A model generated the notes under the pieces. It was not told the DNA's origin. It saw only the letters and a program-made list of their open reading frames with translations, and did no database searches. From positions 1,238,501 through 1,302,500 of the forward strand of contig NZ_CP077095.1 of the NCBI RefSeq assembly GCF_014268885.2: 64,000 nt of DNA. The letters run 5' to 3'. The position numbers and the translations under genes were made by a program. Positions 26,018 through 34,528 of the stretch are shown here, one piece after another. Position 1 is the stretch's first letter. The number at the start of each line of letters is the position of its first letter. The stretch is from Pseudomonas xantholysinigenes. GTDB taxonomy: Bacteria; Pseudomonadota; Gammaproteobacteria; Pseudomonadales; Pseudomonadaceae.

Positions 26018-28162
26018 ATGATCAGCAACGAACTCAAAGCCACCATCCAGGGCGCTTATTCGCGTTTCCTCGAAGCCAAAAGCCTCAAGCCACGCTATGG
26101 CCAGCGCCTGATGATCGCCGAAGTGGCCAAGGTGCTCGGCGACATCGCCTGCGACGACGAAGGCCGCCGTGCCGGCGAGCCCGCCGTGGTGGCGGTGGAG
26201 GCCGGTACCGGTACCGGCAAGACCGTCGCCTACAGCCTGGCCGCGATTCCCGCCGCCAAGGCCGCAGGCAAGCGCCTGGTGATCGCCACCGCGACCGTGG
26301 CGCTGCAGGAGCAGATCGTCTTCAAGGACCTGCCCGACCTGATGCGCAACAGCGGGCTGAACTTCAGCTTCGCCCTGGCCAAGGGCCGTGGCCGCTACCT
26401 GTGCCTGTCCAAGCTCGACATCCTGTTGCAGGAAGGCCACGCCCAGTCGGCCACCGCCCAGTTGTTCGAGGAAGAAGGCTTCCATATCGAGGTCGACGAG
26501 CGCAGCCAGAAACTGTTCAACAGCATGATCGAGAAGCTCGCCGGCAACCGCTGGGACGGTGACCGCGACAGCTGGTCGGAGGCCATCGAGGACCAGGACT
26601 GGGCACGCCTGACCACCGACCACAGCCAGTGCACCGGTCGCCATTGCCCGAACTTCCAGCAGTGCGTGTTCTACAAGGCCCGCGAAGGCATGGGCAAGGT
26701 CGACGTGATCGTCACCAACCACGACATGGTCCTGGCCGACCTGGCGCTTGGCGGCGGCGCCGTGCTGCCCGACCCGCGCGAAACCATGTACGTGTTCGAC
26801 GAAGGTCATCACCTGCCTGACAAAGCCATCGGCCACTTCGCCCATTACTCGCGCCTGCGCTCTACCGCCGACTGGCTGGAACAGACCGCCAAGAACCTGA
26901 CCAAGCTGCTGGCCCAGCACCCGCTGCCGGGCGACCTGGGCAAGTACATCGAACAGGTGCCGGAACTGGCCCGCGAAGTGCGAACCCAGCAGCAGTTCAT
27001 GTTCACCCTGTGCGAGCAGGTTGCCGACTTCCGCGCCGGCGAGGACATGGAAGGTCGCGACCGCCCGCGCTACCGTTTCGAAGGCGGCGTGGTACCCGAG
27101 CAGATCCGCGAAGTCGGTATCGAGCTCAAGAAAGGCTTCGCCCGCCTCAACGACCTGTTCACCCGCCTGGCCGACCTGCTCAAGGAAGGCATGGACGGCG
27201 AGAACAACATCGGCATCGCCAGCCACCAGGCCGAAGAGTGGTATCCGCTGTTCGGCAGCCTGGTGACCCGCGCCCAGGGTAACTGGGAGCTGTGGACCGC
27301 CTTTACTGCCGAAGACCCCGAGGACAGCCCGCCCATGGCGCGCTGGCTGACCCTGGCCGAGAGCGGCGCGCTGTTCGACATCGAAGTCAACGCCAGCCCG
27401 ATCCTGGCTGCCGAGATGTTGCGCAAGAGCCTTTGGAACGTCGCCCATGGCGCCTTGGTGACCTCGGCGACACTCACCGCGCTGGGCAAGTTCGACCGCT
27501 TCCGCATGCGTTCGGGCCTGCCCCGCGATGCCGTGCAGTGCGTGGTGCCCAGCCCGTTCGTGCACGGTGACGCCGGGCTGTTGCGAGTGCCCGACCTGGG
27601 CGCCGACCCACGCGATGCCACCGCCCATACCGCAGCGATCATCCGCGAACTGCCGGCCATCGTCGAGGATGCCCGTGGCGCGCTGGTGTTGTTCTCCTCA
27701 CGCAAGCAGATGCAGGACGTGTTCGATGGCCTGGACCGCGACTGGCGCAAGCTGGTGCTGATCCAGGGCAACCTGTCCAAACAGGAGACCCTCAACAAGC
27801 ACAAGGCGCGGGTCGACGATGGCCAGCACAGCGTGCTGTTCGGCCTGGCCAGCTTTGCCGAGGGCGTCGACCTGCCGGGTGCCTACTGCGAGCACGTGGT
27901 GATCGCCAAGATCCCCTTCGCCGTGCCGGATGACCCGGTCGAAGCAGCGCTGGCCGAATGGATCGAAGCCCGGGGCGGCAACCCGTTCATGGAAATCGCC
28001 GTGCCCGACGCCTCGCTGCGCCTGATCCAGGCCTGTGGTCGGCTGCTGCGCACCGAGCAGGACCGTGGCGTCATCACCTTGCTCGATCGACGTCTGGTCA
28101 CCCAACGCTACGGCAAGGCTATTCTCAACGCACTGCCACCCTTCCGACGGGAAATCGGCTGA
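26018..28162 (+). CDS. dinG: ATP-dependent DNA helicase DinG
   Basis: A 714-residue XPD-like superfamily 2 helicase that resolves D-loops, R-loops and forked structures. Walker A is A-G-T-G-T-G-K-T (62-69). The four [4Fe-4S] cysteines are Cys129, Cys205, Cys210 and Cys216 with E. coli-like spacing. The DEAH box reads D-E-G-H (261-264), and the late motif Q-A-C-G-R-L-L-R is present. Full length. No obvious LexA box was seen upstream. Confidence 0.96.
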   Translation: MISNELKATIQGAYSRFLEAKSLKPRYGQRLMIAEVAKVLGDIACDDEGRRAGEPAVVAVEAGTGTGKTVAYSLAAIPAAKAAGKRLVIATATVALQEQIVFKDLPDLMRNSGLNFSFALAKGRGRYLCLSKLDILLQEGHAQSATAQLFEEEGFHIEVDERSQKLFNSMIEKLAGNRWDGDRDSWSEAIEDQDWARLTTDHSQCTGRHCPNFQQCVFYKAREGMGKVDVIVTNHDMVLADLALGGGAVLPDPRETMYVFDEGHHLPDKAIGHFAHYSRLRSTADWLEQTAKNLTKLLAQHPLPGDLGKYIEQVPELAREVRTQQQFMFTLCEQVADFRAGEDMEGRDRPRYRFEGGVVPEQIREVGIELKKGFARLNDLFTRLADLLKEGMDGENNIGIASHQAEEWYPLFGSLVTRAQGNWELWTAFTAEDPEDSPPMARWLTLAESGALFDIEVNASPILAAEMLRKSLWNVAHGALVTSATLTALGKFDRFRMRSGLPRDAVQCVVPSPFVHGDAGLLRVPDLGADPRDATAHTAAIIRELPAIVEDARGALVLFSSRKQMQDVFDGLDRDWRKLVLIQGNLSKQETLNKHKARVDDGQHSVLFGLASFAEGVDLPGAYCEHVVIAKIPFAVPDDPVEAALAEWIEARGGNPFMEIAVPDASLRLIQACGRLLRTEQDRGVITLLDRRLVTQRYGKAILNALPPFRREIG

Positions 28163-28243
28163 CCGCCGGAGCAACACGCGCCCCTCGTTGTCCATTACTC
28201 GATCTGGAGCCCGTGACGGGCTCTGAAGGAGAGCCACCGCCCT

Positions 28244-30460
28244 ATGATCCGCCGTACCCTGCCTGTGATGTTCTCCCTGTTGTTCAGCGCGCCCTTGCTG
28301 GCCGGGCAACAGACGTTGTTCAGTTTCGTGCGCCCGGCCTCGGTGGTGCAGGTGATCACCCAGGACGCCACGTTGCCGCAGTACAACGCGGAGCAGACAG
28401 CCGAAGGCGAGGTGTTGCGGCGGGTGGTGTTCAATCCGGTGGCACAACCGACCTTGCGCCTGGCCCCTCAGGCCGGGGCCTGGGACTGGTCGGCGGGGCA
28501 AGCGTTGACCTTGCGCCTGCAAAGCGGCATGGATTGGGCGTTGACCGTCGATGTGACGATCCAGAGCAGCGACGGGCGCACCCTCACCAGCCGGATCGAC
28601 CTGCCGGCCGGTCCGGCGCAGACGGTGATGATCCCGCTCAAGGCCCATTCGCCGCTGAGCCAGGGCATGCGTGCCGGGCCGCCGATGCCATGGACCTTCG
28701 AAGGGCAGCGCCTGCTGCTGGCCAGCAGCACGGGCGCGGCGGACCTGGCGCAGATCACTTCGGTCAGCCTGAGCATCCCGGGGCCCAATGTGGCCCAGAG
28801 CCTGCTGATCGAGAGGGTGGGGCTGCAGGATGACGACAAAGCCTTCAAGGCCGCCTATGCCGGCCTGATCGATGGCTATGGGCAGTCCACCCGTGGCCGT
28901 TGGCCGGAAAAGATCGCCAGCGACGATCAGCTCAAGGCTGCCGACAACCGCGAGCAGGCCCAGCTCAAGGCTTGGCTGGCCGAACGCGCCAAGCAGAAAC
29001 TGGACCTCTACGGCGGCTTGCTGACGGGGCCGGTATTCGAGGCCAAAGGCTTCTTCCGCACCGAGAAGCGTGACGGTCGCTGGTATCTGGTCACGCCGGA
29101 CGGGCATCCGTTCTACTCGCTGGGGGTCAACGCCGTGGCCGCCGATGGCGGGCGCACCTATGTCGCTGGGCGCGAGGAAATGTTCGCGACATTGCCGGCT
29201 GAAGGCGATGCGCTGCAGGCGTTCTATGGTGAGGGCAACAACGACGACGGCAACGCCTCATCCCAGGGCCGCGGCTTTAAACAGGGCCGCTGGTTCGACT
29301 TCTATGCCGCCAACCTCCAGCGTACCTATGGTGCACCGTGCCCGCAGGGTGACCAGGCAGCGGCCTGCCCGCCGCTGGCAGTGGAGGCTTCGCGCTGGCA
29401 GGCGCATACCCTTGACCGCTTGCAGGCCTGGGGTTTCAACACCCTGGGCAACTGGAGCGATCCGGCGCTGGGCCAGGCCAAGCGCATGCCCTATACCTTG
29501 CCGCTGTCGATCGTCGGCGATTACGCCAGCATCAGCACCGGCATGGACTGGTGGGGGCGCATGCCCGACCCGTTCGACCCGCGTTTCGCCATGGCCACCG
29601 AACGGGCCGTGGCCATTGCCGCGCGCGATCACCGTGACGACCCTTGGCTGATCGGCTATTTCGCCGACAACGAATTGGCCTGGGCCGCGCCGGGCGATGC
29701 TCCCAAGGCTCGCTATGGCCTGGCCTACGGCACCTTGCGCCTGACCACCGATGTGCCGGCCAAGCGTGCCTTCCTCAAGCAACTGCGCGACAAGTATCGC
29801 AACCAGGAGGGCCTGTCGAAGGCCTGGGGTATCGAGCTGACGGCGTGGGAGCTGATGGAGGACCCAGGCTTCGAGGCGCCCCTGCCCAACCCGGAGCATC
29901 CGGAAATCGAACGTGATTACCAGTATTTCCAGCAAGTCTTTGCCGAAACCTACTTCAAGACCATCTCCGATGCGCTGAAGTGGCATGCGCCCAATCACCT
30001 GCTGCTGGGGGGGCGCTACGCGGTGAGCACGCCCGAGGCGGTCAAGGCCTGCGCGGCGTTCTGCGATGTGCTGAGCTTCAACTTCTATACCCTCAAGCCC
30101 GAGGACGGCTACGATTTCGCCCGCCTGGCCGAGCTGGACAAGCCGGTGCTGGTGTCCGAGTTCCAGTTCGGCTCCCGTGATCGCGGCCCGTTCTGGCCTG
30201 GGCCACTGGAAGTGGCCCGCGAGGAAGACCGTGGCCCGGCGTATGCCAATTTCCTCAAGGCCGCGCTGGCCCAGCCGATGATCGTCGGCGCGCACTGGTT
30301 CCAGTACCTGGACCAACCTGCCAGCGGGCGCCTGCTCGATGGCGAGAATGGGCACCTGGGGCTGGTGGCGATCACCGACGTGCCCTATGCGGGCTTCATC
30401 GAAGCGGTACGCCGCAGCAATCGCCAAGCGATTTCTACGTTGACCAAACCGGCACCCTAA
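28244..30460 (+). CDS. Secreted agarase-like glycoside hydrolase
   Basis: 738 residues. Signal peptide about 1-20. An N-terminal beta-sandwich carbohydrate-binding-like part (about 25-200) precedes a (beta/alpha)8 catalytic domain (about 260-735). The pattern Y-F-A-D-N-E-L-A-W (Glu477, likely acid/base) and V-S-E-F-Q-F-G-S (Glu639, likely nucleophile) fits clan GH-A, and the overall look is that of GH50-type beta-agarases. The true substrate in a soil pseudomonad is unknown. A small hairpin (GAGCCCGT/ACGGGCTC) lies just before the ribosome site. Confidence 0.78.
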   Translation: MIRRTLPVMFSLLFSAPLLAGQQTLFSFVRPASVVQVITQDATLPQYNAEQTAEGEVLRRVVFNPVAQPTLRLAPQAGAWDWSAGQALTLRLQSGMDWALTVDVTIQSSDGRTLTSRIDLPAGPAQTVMIPLKAHSPLSQGMRAGPPMPWTFEGQRLLLASSTGAADLAQITSVSLSIPGPNVAQSLLIERVGLQDDDKAFKAAYAGLIDGYGQSTRGRWPEKIASDDQLKAADNREQAQLKAWLAERAKQKLDLYGGLLTGPVFEAKGFFRTEKRDGRWYLVTPDGHPFYSLGVNAVAADGGRTYVAGREEMFATLPAEGDALQAFYGEGNNDDGNASSQGRGFKQGRWFDFYAANLQRTYGAPCPQGDQAAACPPLAVEASRWQAHTLDRLQAWGFNTLGNWSDPALGQAKRMPYTLPLSIVGDYASISTGMDWWGRMPDPFDPRFAMATERAVAIAARDHRDDPWLIGYFADNELAWAAPGDAPKARYGLAYGTLRLTTDVPAKRAFLKQLRDKYRNQEGLSKAWGIELTAWELMEDPGFEAPLPNPEHPEIERDYQYFQQVFAETYFKTISDALKWHAPNHLLLGGRYAVSTPEAVKACAAFCDVLSFNFYTLKPEDGYDFARLAELDKPVLVSEFQFGSRDRGPFWPGPLEVAREEDRGPAYANFLKAALAQPMIVGAHWFQYLDQPASGRLLDGENGHLGLVAITDVPYAGFIEAVRRSNRQAISTLTKPAP

Positions 30461-30572
30461 CGACGGCTGGGCCTGTTCGGCCACAACCACCCAGCCATCT
30501 TCAGTAGGCAAATTGCCCAACTACTGAAACAATGCACGCTTTTGCAAGCAGGCTGTGCAGAGAGGTAGTCGG

Positions 30573-31718
30573 GTGCAGATCCAGGGTCACTATGAGCTGA
30601 AGTTCGAGGCGGTGCGCGAGGCCTTCGCCGCGTTGTTCGAGGATCCCCAGGAGCGGGGTGCCGCGCTGTGCATCCAGGTCGGCGGGGAGACCGTGGTCGA
30701 CCTGTGGGCTGGCAGCGCCGACAAGGACGGCCGCCAGGCCTGGCACAGCGACACCATCGCCAACCTGTTCTCCTGCACCAAGACCTTCACCGCCGTCACT
30801 GCCCTGCAACTGGTGGGCGAGGGCAAGTTGGCCCTTGATGCCCCGGTGGCGCGCTACTGGCCGGAGTTCGCCCAGGCCGGCAAGGAGCAGGTCACCCTGC
30901 GCCAACTGCTCAGCCACCGCGCCGGCCTGCCGGCCATCCGCGAGCTACTGCCGGCCGAGGCCCTGTACGACTGGCAGACGATGGTCGACACCCTGGCTGC
31001 CGAAGCCCCCTGGTGGACCCCGGGCACCGAGCATGGCTACGCCGCCATTACCTACGGCTGGTTGCTTGGCGAGCTGATTCGTCGCGCCGATGGGCGTAGC
31101 CCAGGCGATTCCATTGTTGCCCGTACCGCCAGGCCATTGGGCCTGGACTTCCATGTTGGCCTGGCAGATGAAGAGTTTGACCGCGTGGCGCACATCGCCC
31201 GCGGCAAGGGCAACCCTGGCGACGCCGCAGCCCAGCGCCTGCTGCAGGTGACCATGCGCGATCCCGAGGCCTTGTCGACCCGGGCTTTCACCAATCCGCC
31301 GGCGATCCTCACCAGCACCAACAAGCCCGAGTGGCGACGCATGCAGCAACCGGCGGCCAACGGCCACGGCAACGCCCGCAGCCTGGCAGGCTTCTACGCC
31401 GGCCTGCTCGATGGCAGCCTGCTCGAATCCGAACTGCTTGACGAGCTGACCCGCGAGCACAGCCTCGGCCAGGACCGCACCCTGCTGACCCAGACTCGTT
31501 TCGGCCTGGGCTGCATGCTCGATCAGCCGGATGTGGCCAACGCCACCTTCGGCCTCGGCGCCCGAGCCTTCGGCCACCCGGGCGCGGGTGGCTCGGTTGG
31601 CTTCGCCGACCCTGAATACGACGTCGCCTTCGGCTTCGTCACCAATACCCTGGGCCCCTATGTGCTGATGGATCCGCGCGCGCAGCAACTGGTGCGGATC
31701 CTTGGCAGTTGCCTTTGA
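30573..31718 (+). CDS. Serine hydrolase, class-C beta-lactamase fold (EstB type)
   Basis: 381 residues. The nucleophile motif S-x-x-K is S-C-T-K and a tyrosine motif (H-G-Y-A-A-I-T-Y-G) follows. The late H-P-G-A-G-G-S motif replaces K-T-G. These match family VIII esterases such as EstB rather than true AmpC enzymes. No signal peptide, so cytoplasmic. The GTG at 30573 is chosen because GAGAGG lies seven bases upstream. The frame also opens at a GTG 18 bases earlier. Confidence 0.85.
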   Translation: MQIQGHYELKFEAVREAFAALFEDPQERGAALCIQVGGETVVDLWAGSADKDGRQAWHSDTIANLFSCTKTFTAVTALQLVGEGKLALDAPVARYWPEFAQAGKEQVTLRQLLSHRAGLPAIRELLPAEALYDWQTMVDTLAAEAPWWTPGTEHGYAAITYGWLLGELIRRADGRSPGDSIVARTARPLGLDFHVGLADEEFDRVAHIARGKGNPGDAAAQRLLQVTMRDPEALSTRAFTNPPAILTSTNKPEWRRMQQPAANGHGNARSLAGFYAGLLDGSLLESELLDELTREHSLGQDRTLLTQTRFGLGCMLDQPDVANATFGLGARAFGHPGAGGSVGFADPEYDVAFGFVTNTLGPYVLMDPRAQQLVRILGSCL

Positions 31719-31817
31719 TCGGGTAACGCGGGTATTGCCCGAACCCTTTGACTATCCTCAATGCCAACGCCTGACGCGTATGGGCAAAATTTCTTTCTAT
31801 TTCATGGTGTATCGCTG

Positions 31818-32795
31818 ATGTCTTCACATAAAACCTTAGCACTCGCCCTGTGCCTGGCCATGACCGGCTGCGCCAGCCACTCGCAGGACTCGTCCAAGGA
31901 CAGCGCCCTCAACTGGTGGCCTTTCGGCTCGGACAAGGTCGCTGACCAGGAGGTGAAAGAGGCCGTGGTCGAGAAGGTCGCCAAGGCCGATGCCAAGTCC
32001 GAGAGCAGCAGCCGCTGGTGGTGGCCGTTCGGTGGCGACGACAAGCCAGGCAAGGTCGCGGCCGTGCCGAAGATCGACCAGAAAGCCACCCAGGCCTGGC
32101 TCGACCAGTACGAACCCAAGGTCCGCGAGGCTATCAAAGGCAGCAAGTTCGAGCTGGAGCGCCGCGAGGATGTGCTGGCCGTGACCATTCCGGTGGACAG
32201 CTCGTACAACCCGGACCGCCCGAACATGCTGCTGCCAGTCACCCTCGGGCCGATCACCCAGGTGGCCAAGGCCATCGAGACCGACAGCAAGACCGCCGTG
32301 CTGGTCCTTGGCCATGCCGACAGCAGCGGCGCCACCGCCGCCAACCAGAAGCTCAGCCTCGAGCGCGCCGCCTCGGTATCGGCGATCTTCCGCCTCAGTG
32401 GCCTGCAGCGTGACCGCCTGATGCTCAAGGGCATGGGCTCGGTCATGCCGCGCGCCGCCAACGACAGCGCCGAAGGCCGCGCCTTGAACCGCCGCGTCGA
32501 ACTGCTGCTGACCCCACAGAACACCATGGTCGCGTTGCTGGCCAAGTACCAGCAGGCCGCTCCGGCACCGGCTCCGGCGGCGATGGTCGCCACCCAGGAT
32601 GCCAAGGCCCCTGCGGCCAAGCCAGCTGCCAAGGCTGCAGCCAAGCCGGCGGCGAAGAAGCCCGTCGCCAAGGCCAAGGCGCCGGCCAAGGCCAGCACCG
32701 CCGCGAAGAAGAAAGCCGCTCCGGCCAAACCGGCTGCGAAGAAGGCCACCACCGACAAGAAAGTCGCCGCCAACAGCCCTGCGAAGACCAACTGA
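31818..32795 (+). CDS. OmpA-domain lipoprotein with a Lys/Ala/Pro-rich tail
   Basis: 325 residues. Lipobox M-T-G-C (Cys17). A duplicated N-W-W-P-F-G-S-D / W-W-W-P-F-G-G-D unit is followed by an OmpA peptidoglycan-binding domain (about 120-235; L-G-H-A-D-S-S-G). A tail of about 75 residues (about 250-325) is nearly all Lys, Ala and Pro, similar in composition to histone H1 or AlgP. The start at 31818 gives a proper lipoprotein signal. The longer frame from 31761 does not. Confidence 0.85.
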   Translation: MSSHKTLALALCLAMTGCASHSQDSSKDSALNWWPFGSDKVADQEVKEAVVEKVAKADAKSESSSRWWWPFGGDDKPGKVAAVPKIDQKATQAWLDQYEPKVREAIKGSKFELERREDVLAVTIPVDSSYNPDRPNMLLPVTLGPITQVAKAIETDSKTAVLVLGHADSSGATAANQKLSLERAASVSAIFRLSGLQRDRLMLKGMGSVMPRAANDSAEGRALNRRVELLLTPQNTMVALLAKYQQAAPAPAPAAMVATQDAKAPAAKPAAKAAAKPAAKKPVAKAKAPAKASTAAKKKAAPAKPAAKKATTDKKVAANSPAKTN

Positions 32796-32814
32796 TCGTC
32801 AAGGAAACGCAGTC

Positions 32815-33462
32815 ATGACCCAATCCCTGGCCGATATGCGCCGCGACTATACCCGTGATGGCCTGGCCGAAGCCCAGGCTCCGGGGGAGCCGTTCGCGCT
32901 GTTCCATCAATGGTTCGCTGACGCGGTGAAGACCGAGCAGTTGCCGGTGGAAGCCAACGCCATGACCCTGGCGACCGTCGATGCCGACGGTCGTCCGCAT
33001 TGCCGGGTGCTGTTGCTCAAGGCCCTCGATGCGCGCGGGTTCACCTTCTTCACCAACTACCAAAGCGCCAAGGGTCAGCACATCGCGGCCAATCCCTTCG
33101 CGGCGATGACTTTCTTCTGGCCGGCGCTGGAGCGTCAGGTGCGGATCGAAGGGCGGGTGGAGAAGGTCACGGCCAAGGAATCGGACGATTACTATCAGGT
33201 ACGCCCATTGGGCAGCCGCCTGGGCGCTTGGGCGTCGCCGCAGAGCCGGGTGATTGCCGATCGCGAGGAGCTTGAAGGGCTGGTCAAGGCCACCGAGGCA
33301 CGCTTCTCCGATACCCAGCCGCATTGCCCGGAGCACTGGGGCGGTTATCGCCTGCTACCTGAGCGCATCGAGTTCTGGCAGGGGCGGGCCAGCCGCTTGC
33401 ATGATCGCCTGAACTACCGGTCGGTCGATGGCCAGTGGCTGCGCGAGCGCCTGGCGCCCTGA
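32815..33462 (+). CDS. pdxH: Pyridoxine/pyridoxamine 5'-phosphate oxidase
   Basis: A 215-residue FMN enzyme making pyridoxal 5'-phosphate. Contains R-V-L-L-L-K, the F-F-T-N-Y-x-S-x-K-G FMN/PLP-binding stretch and the C-terminal R-L-H-D-R-L-N-Y-R signature. AAGGAAA precedes the ATG, 19 bases after the OmpA lipoprotein stop, so the genes may be co-transcribed. Confidence 0.97.
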   Translation: MTQSLADMRRDYTRDGLAEAQAPGEPFALFHQWFADAVKTEQLPVEANAMTLATVDADGRPHCRVLLLKALDARGFTFFTNYQSAKGQHIAANPFAAMTFFWPALERQVRIEGRVEKVTAKESDDYYQVRPLGSRLGAWASPQSRVIADREELEGLVKATEARFSDTQPHCPEHWGGYRLLPERIEFWQGRASRLHDRLNYRSVDGQWLRERLAP

Positions 33463-33473
33463 TAAGCGCGGCC

Positions 33474-33540
33474 CATCGCGGCACAAGGCCTCCTACAGGA
33501 ACCGTGTAACCCCTGTAGGAGCGGCCTTGTGCCGCGATGA
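33474..33540. repeat. Inverted REP pair downstream of pdxH
   Basis: The left unit 33474-33499 and right unit 33512-33540 are facing copies (CATCGCGGCACAAGG with CCTTGTGCCGCGATG), 12 bases apart. Confidence 0.9.
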
Positions 33541-33560
33541 GCTGCAAAGCAGCCCCAACA

Positions 33561-33791
33561 TTACCGATCCCCCGCCGCCTCCCGCTCCAGCCATGCCGCC
33601 AACTCCTTGCGCCGCACCTTCTCCACCCGCGCCCGCGCCAGCAGCTTGAGCATCAAATCGCGCTTCGCCGGATCCTCTCCCGCCAGTGACAACGCCAGGT
33701 CGCGGTCCATCCAGCGACGCATGCGCACATACAGCCAGCCGTGGAAATACAGGCCGGCGATAGTCACCACGACGACGATGAAGTAATCCAT
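33561..33791 (-). CDS. Small single-pass membrane protein
   Basis: 76 residues starting M-D-Y-F-I-V-V-V-V-T-I-A-G. One N-terminal helix (about 3-22) is followed by a basic, probably helical cytoplasmic part (R-R-K-E-L-A-A-W-L-E-R-E). No family recognised. The longer frame to 33863 lacks a ribosome site and adds a non-hydrophobic leader. Confidence 0.7.
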   Translation of the reverse strand: MDYFIVVVVTIAGLYFHGWLYVRMRRWMDRDLALSLAGEDPAKRDLMLKLLARARVEKVRRKELAAWLEREAAGDR

Positions 33792-33938
33792 GGCTATCCT
33801 TGGTCTCACGTAAGTGCCCGCTTCACGGTCGGCGCAGGCTGTACCTGGGCTGAATGAAAACAATTTTATAACGTTTGCGCCGTGACACTTGTCAAGGCGC
33901 GGAGTCTAATGGACACCTGTCTTATGGAGATTGACCCC

Positions 33939-34403
33939 ATGCGTAAATCCGCTTTGCTGCTGGCCAGCTTCACCACCGTCTCGCTGCTGCTGGGCGGCTG
34001 CCAGTCGTCGCTGACCGGCGACAGCTATTCCCGTGATGAGGCCCGCCGCGTGCAGACCGTGCGCATGGGCACCATCGAGTCCCTGCGTCCGGTGAAGATC
34101 GAAGGCACCAAGACCCCGATCGGCGGTGGCGCTGGCGCCATCGTCGGTGGTGTCGCCGGCAGTGCGGTAGGGGGTGGCCGTGGCAGCATCGTCGCCGCTG
34201 TGATCGGTGCCGTGGCCGGTGGCCTGGCCGGTTCCGCCGCTGAAGAGGGCCTGACCCGCACTCAGGGCGTCGAGATCACCGTGCGTGAAGACGACGGCAG
34301 CATGCGTGCCTATGTGCAGCAAGTGCAGCAGAACGAAATCTTCCGTGTTGGCGAGCGCGTGCGCATCATGACGGTCGATGGCACCAGCCGCGTCACCCAC
34401 TGA
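33939..34403 (+). CDS. SlyB-like glycine-zipper outer-membrane lipoprotein
   Basis: 154 residues. Lipobox L-G-G-C (Cys21), then a glycine-zipper hairpin (about 60-105; G-G-G-A-G-A-I-V-G-G-V-A-G-S-A-V-G-G-G) and a small beta domain with V-R-E-D-D-G. This is the Pcp/SlyB/OmlA plan. In enterics SlyB stabilises outer-membrane proteins under PhoP control. I see no PhoP box here. GGAG lies about nine bases before the ATG at 33939. Confidence 0.88.
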   Translation: MRKSALLLASFTTVSLLLGGCQSSLTGDSYSRDEARRVQTVRMGTIESLRPVKIEGTKTPIGGGAGAIVGGVAGSAVGGGRGSIVAAVIGAVAGGLAGSAAEEGLTRTQGVEITVREDDGSMRAYVQQVQQNEIFRVGERVRIMTVDGTSRVTH

Positions 34404-34414
34404 TCGCCGTACAA

Positions 34415-34456
34415 AAGAAACCCCGAACGGGCCTGGCCTGTTCGGGGTTTTCTTTT
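34415..34456 (+). terminator. Terminator of the SlyB-like gene
   Basis: AACCCCGAAC (34419-34428) pairs with GTTCGGGGTT (34440-34449), followed by TTCTTTTG. An inner GGCC stem lies in the loop. Confidence 0.9.
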
Positions 34457-34470
34457 GCCTGTACCGCCAT

Positions 34471-34523
34471 CTTCGCGGGCAAGCCCGCTCCCACAGGTTC
34501 AGTGAAAACCTGTGGGCCCGCGA
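34471..34523. repeat. REP pair (second unit partial)
   Basis: A REP unit (34471-34497) faces a shortened copy CCTGTGGGCCCGCGA (34509-34523). Confidence 0.8.
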
Positions 34524-34528
34524 TGGGA

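Noticed and set aside
25706..27628. 640-codon frame antisense to dinG
   Set aside because: Shadow of dinG. The dinG frame carries all the helicase motifs.
32599..33462. Extended N-terminus for PdxH reaching into the OmpA gene tail
   Set aside because: The frame is open only because the Lys/Ala/Pro tail is GC-rich. The ATG at 32815 gives the normal PdxH N-terminus.
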